This document shows, piece after piece, positions 59,941 to 64,000 of a DNA stretch of 64,000 nucleotides. A model generated the notes under the pieces. That model worked only from the letters and a program-made list of their open reading frames with translations, had not been told where the DNA came from and did not search any database. How positions within the stretch are numbered: position 1 is the stretch's first letter; each line of letters opens with the position of its first letter. Source of the DNA: Saururus chinensis (Eukaryota > Streptophyta > Magnoliopsida > Piperales > Saururaceae); assembly GCA_035235625.1 (NCBI GenBank), contig CP141142.1, positions 26,546,995 through 26,610,994 of the forward strand. Direction: 5' to 3'. The translations under genes were made by a program, and so were the position numbers.

Positions 59941-62079
59941 GAAATGAACAACTTCGAACGCCACAAATTCCAGAAAAAAAAGGGGAGTAAGCATTCTAGA
60001 CTTTTTGATTTAAATTGATTTATATGAATGCTTATCTTAATTAATATTTATATATTAATTAAGATATATGAATTTCTATGAGCTAGTAGTATCTGTTATT
60101 GTCTGATGTGATCTTATATGATATGCTTTGACCCAATTTGCTATGAAATATTCTGTTTGATCTAGTATCCTCTTATTTGAATTGATTTGATCTATTATGG
60201 TAGGATAAAATCTGTTTGAGGGAATCCGATATGATCCGACCTATTCTGTTGTGTATTTTGTTCCACTCTGTAATAGAGTGGCACGCGTGATTCTGCTAGG
60301 GTTTTGATTCCGTTGATTTACTTGCTTTCGTTTCACTCCGATGGTTTATAAGATTTTCGTTTGATTCTAAATAATTTATTCAGATATAAGGATATATGTA
60401 TTTTATCGTATATAATTTTGTGAAGTCTGATGTATATATTAGTCGTTATGCAGAACTATGTTTAAATCCAATAGTATTGGAATAATGTCAGAGATGATCC
60501 AAATTAGTTAGAAAATTAGATTTGTTCTAATCTACGCGCAATGGAATGCCATAGCTCTGTAGTGCGTAGAAGAACGTTATGACTCTCGCACTCAGAGTCC
60601 ACCGCTCTTGGTCGGTCTTGTTTTAAAATTTTTTATTAATTAGAAAAACTATAATTTTATTTTTCTGAACGACCCCAGTTTGGGTCGGGTTTTCCAGGTT
60701 AGGGTGTTACAAATGGTGTTAAAGCTTTGCTCAGTATACGAGAGAAAATTATTTTGAAGTTCTATTCTGCTGAGGTTCATTTTGATGTGAAGTTATTTTT
60801 TTGTAAGTGTTGTATCAGAGTTATTATAAACTCTGATTATGTTTTTGCCGTTCCGCATATGTGTCATCAGATGTAATAAAAATTCTTATTGTGAACATTT
60901 GTTCTGCATATGTGATATCAAAATTAAGGAAATTTCTAATTGTGAAACCTCCATTTGTTATGAGTAATATCGGATTTAATGCCAACCCCAATTTTGAATT
61001 TTTTGTTTTGTACGTGAGATATCGGATTTGAGGACTCCGAGTTTTGAATTTTCTATTCCACATGTGTTATATCATATTTAAGGTGAATTCCGATTTTGAG
61101 CTTTTTTTTTGTTCTATGGGTATTACATCGGATTTAATACGAACTCCCATTTTACAACTTCCAATTTTGAATAAAAAATAATTTGAAATTTCCGTCTCTC
61201 ATACTTTACAAGTAATTGATGCTAGCATTGATTTTATGAATTTTTATTTCCAATCAGAAATTATTTAAATTTCTGTATGAATATGCTACATTGGATTTGA
61301 TACAACAATCCATTTTATAAATTTTAATCTTGAAATCTAAAATGATTCAAAACTTTTGATACGAATAAGTTGTATCAGGTTTTGATTCGTAATTTTGTTT
61401 TACAGTGTGGCAACATAATTGTTCTTAAATTTTGATTTGTTTAAGTAATTTAGAATTTTTGCCCTACTTGTGTTGTATTGGATTGATATTATGAATTTCT
61501 CTTTTGAACGGTTATTGTTTAAAATTACTCTTCCAAATATCTGTTTGATACGAATTCCGAATCTAAATTTGAATTAATTTTGTTTCGACTATGATACTTG
61601 AATTAATACAAATTCCGATATTTGATATATATGCAATTGGATGTAATACATGCTCTGATTTTATGAATTCTAAATTTTAATCGAACGTAATTTTTAAAAT
61701 GTGATTTAATATGAACCTTTTATTATATCGAATTGATGGGAATTATGTTTGCATATGTTACATCGGATTTCCGATAGATTCTGACATTATGAATTTCAAT
61801 GTGTAATTAAAAAATTATTTGAAACTCTGCTATGCATGTGTTACACTCTATTTTAGACGAACTCCCATGGATTCCGATTTTGACAAATTCTAACTTGTCA
61901 TTTAGCAATGAGGCATATTTTTGTTTTGTATGTATAGTAGTGGACCTAATTAGAAGTTTGGTTTTATGAATTTTAATTTTAGTTTGAATTAATCTAGTTT
62001 GAAATTGCTACATGATTTCTACTTCAAATGATTTTAGCAACTACAATTTCAAATAGTCTATTAAATTTACGACAATAGA

Positions 62080-63065
62080 CCTACCATGGAATACCACCAA
62101 ATGTCTGTGGTATGGGACACAAGGCATTATGGAAGCCTCTATGATTAATTTTATTGGAGTATTAAAATAAAAACTCAATTTTGAATCCTATGTTTTAGAA
62201 AATTCATTTGATTAAGAAATCAATCTATTTTGAAAAGACAGTGGAATTATCTAAGAGTAACCACTAATCAACTGCATAATGGGATGCGAGTGTTAGTATA
62301 ATACCCTAGAGATAGTTCTAGCGGTATTTTTAAATAGTTGAAATATCTAAATTTTGAAAGTCCAAAAAATCTGTTTAGAAAGATGGTAGAACTACATAGG
62401 GGTAATTATGAAACACCCGCGGTATGGCATGCGAGGTGTTAGTGGATAGATCTAGTGCTTGTTTTGCTAATATGTTGAATATGAAATTACATTTCAAATT
62501 ATTTGTTTTGAAAAAATTTATTTGCTTATAAACCGAATATATTTAGAAAAGTAGTAGAGTTGTCAAGGAGAAACTACTATACATGACGGTATGGGACGTG
62601 AAGTGTTGGTTGATAGCTCTACGACAAATTCTGCCAATATCTTGACACAAGATTTACTTTTGAAATGTCTACATTTGAAACTTGTTTTTAGAAAAACACA
62701 GTGGAACTACCTAGGAGAAACCACTCAACGCTCGTAGTATGGTACACGTAGTATTAATATATCATTTTCGGGCTAGTTCTGCTAGTGTGTTGAGATTAAA
62801 TTGTTTTCAAAGAAAGTGACATTCCCTAAGAGAAACCACTAAATAACCATGGTATGGGACACACGGTATTAGTGGACCTCTCTAGAGTTGAGTATGCTGG
62901 TGGATTTAACATTGAGTTCAAATCCTCTATATTTTGGAAATATGATTTGAAGTTATAAAGTTTTCTCGTTAGCTATTAGAATTGTGGTGGAGAAACCATC
63001 AAAGGGCCATGTTATGAGAAATGGTAGTTAGTGGATAACTCCAATGTTGATTCTACTAGTGCATT
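62080..63065. repeat. 160-bp-class tandem array in the family C interior (plus-strand copy)
   Basis: Seven diverged units near 62090, 62252, 62400, 62560, 62712, 62830 and 62990, each with a GAGAAACCACTAA...CATGGTATGGGACAC...GTATTAGTGGA-type core. Confidence 0.8.
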
Positions 63066-64000
63066 GTGACAAATTTCGATTTCAAGTCTGGTTTGGTTAG
63101 AAATGTTTACTTTGAGTGCTATATAAATTGAGAATATACATTCTAATTTAAATGTGAAAAGTCTATTTTCTGTTAGATGCTTTGATTTTCAATCAAATGC
63201 CTCTGTGAAAAGAGTATGATTGATTTCTAATATGTTTTTTGTCTAATATTTTGATTTTTGAATGATTCTATGAAAAGATTATGATCGACATCTGTTTCTG
63301 ATAAAAACTTCTAATTTGGTTCGTACAATGATACGCAAGTGCTTGCACTGTTTGGATACCCACCGAGAAAAATAATAGGTTCTGGCGCGTGTATATAGGT
63401 GTAGAGCAATATGGGAAAACTCATATCCTTCTGAGCATCTTGCTACCCCATGAGTGTCGGGAGGAACGCCGTTCGGTATCACGGCTCTAGTTTTCTCATC
63501 ACTTTGATGAACCGACAATTTGTGCATATGTTTCTGCATCAAATTGTTTATGAAATGATTCTTTTTCTCACAAACGATTTTTTGAAAAAGACTATAATCA
63601 TCTTCATAAAATTTTGCATAGCATTTATTTTAGATTTTAACTCAGCCTACAGTGTAGGGGGTTTTAAATTCTAAATTTATGCTTATTGGCCATGGAAAAA
63701 TATCATATTTTTGAAATGATCTATATATGTTGCATTATATTTTGAATACACGTACTTTCTTGGTAGTTCTAGGGTAAAACTTGGGATTATCAGTGCACTC
63801 TCTATCTGGATACCTACCGAGAAAAATAATTGGTTTTAGCGTGCGTAGGGGTATGGAGCATCATGAGAATGCTCCTCACTAATGAAGCCTATTGATGCCC
63901 CATGAGTGTTGAGGGGAACATCGTTTGGTATCACGGCTCTGACTTGTCTATTCCGTTTTGATTCTAAAAATAATCTTATTTTCAAAGTAATAATTAGATT

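Larger units (their letters stand above)
58825..64000 (+). mobile_element. Family C non-coding LTR retrotransposon, plus-strand copy (runs off the window)
   Basis: The 5' LTR spans 58825-60711 (1,887 bp; TGTAATACCCCGTG...GGGTGTTACA). A primer-binding-like TGGTGTTAAAGC lies at 60714-60725 (9 of 12 match to the usual Met-tRNA site). The interior to the window end has no gag or pol. It mirrors the minus-strand copy at 36527-42597 block by block. The element's right end is outside the window. Confidence 0.75.

Overview
The window is nuclear DNA from a flowering plant. It has AT-rich intergenic sequence, split genes with GT-AG introns, plant TATA boxes, plant LTR-retrotransposon families, CACTA and hAT transposons, and relics of recognisable plant genes. 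I cannot name the species. Gene density is very low. Only two host genes look intact: two tandemly duplicated, intronless EF-hand calcium-binding proteins on the minus strand (3006-3419 and 13340-13753). A third, internally deleted copy lies at 23344-23547.

Layout, left to right. 1-2040: palindromic minisatellite arrays flanking a decayed Ulp1-type (C48) protease gene, probably one transposon. 2058-3935: segmental duplication copy 1 with EF-hand gene 1. 4054-7622: a solo-LTR-like element (family A). 8009-11401: a complete-looking non-coding CACTA element with perfect ends and a 3-bp target duplication, itself carrying an insertion. 11763-12175: a broken ATG18/WIPI fragment. 12369-14282: duplication copy 2 with EF-hand gene 2. 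15241-22620: a triple nest, with one family A element inside another inside a CACTA-like relic. 23290-23880: the third EF-hand copy. 24340-30260: a decayed En/Spm-type gene (Transposase_24 domain) split by a family C element (25535-27733).

30500-44150 is a decayed Ty1/copia-type element (family B, gag remains only) split by a family C element on the minus strand (36527-42597). About 44160-47990 is an Athila/Tat-type Ty3/gypsy remnant (RNase H, integrase). 48000-48880 is a promoter-bearing LTR-like stretch. 48880-50463 is unassigned.

50464-56385 is a second CACTA-type element. It holds fragments of two unrelated host genes on the minus strand: exons 1-2 of uracil-DNA glycosylase and one exon of 3-ketodihydrosphingosine reductase (TSC10). 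A hAT element with an 8-bp target duplication sits in the leader of the glycosylase fragment. 56559-56632 is an organelle-type trnD relic. 56708-57260 is a copia-like solo LTR. About 57785-58824 is a copia relic. 58825 to the window end is a second, plus-strand family C element.

The features do not form an operon or pathway. The region is a local EF-hand duplication cluster invaded by layers of mobile elements. The most distinctive items are the gene-capturing CACTA element, the non-coding family C retroelements with two internal tandem arrays, and the family A elements that grew unrelated tandem arrays at the same internal position. Every identification was made by eye from translated motifs and remembered family sequences. 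No database search was run.
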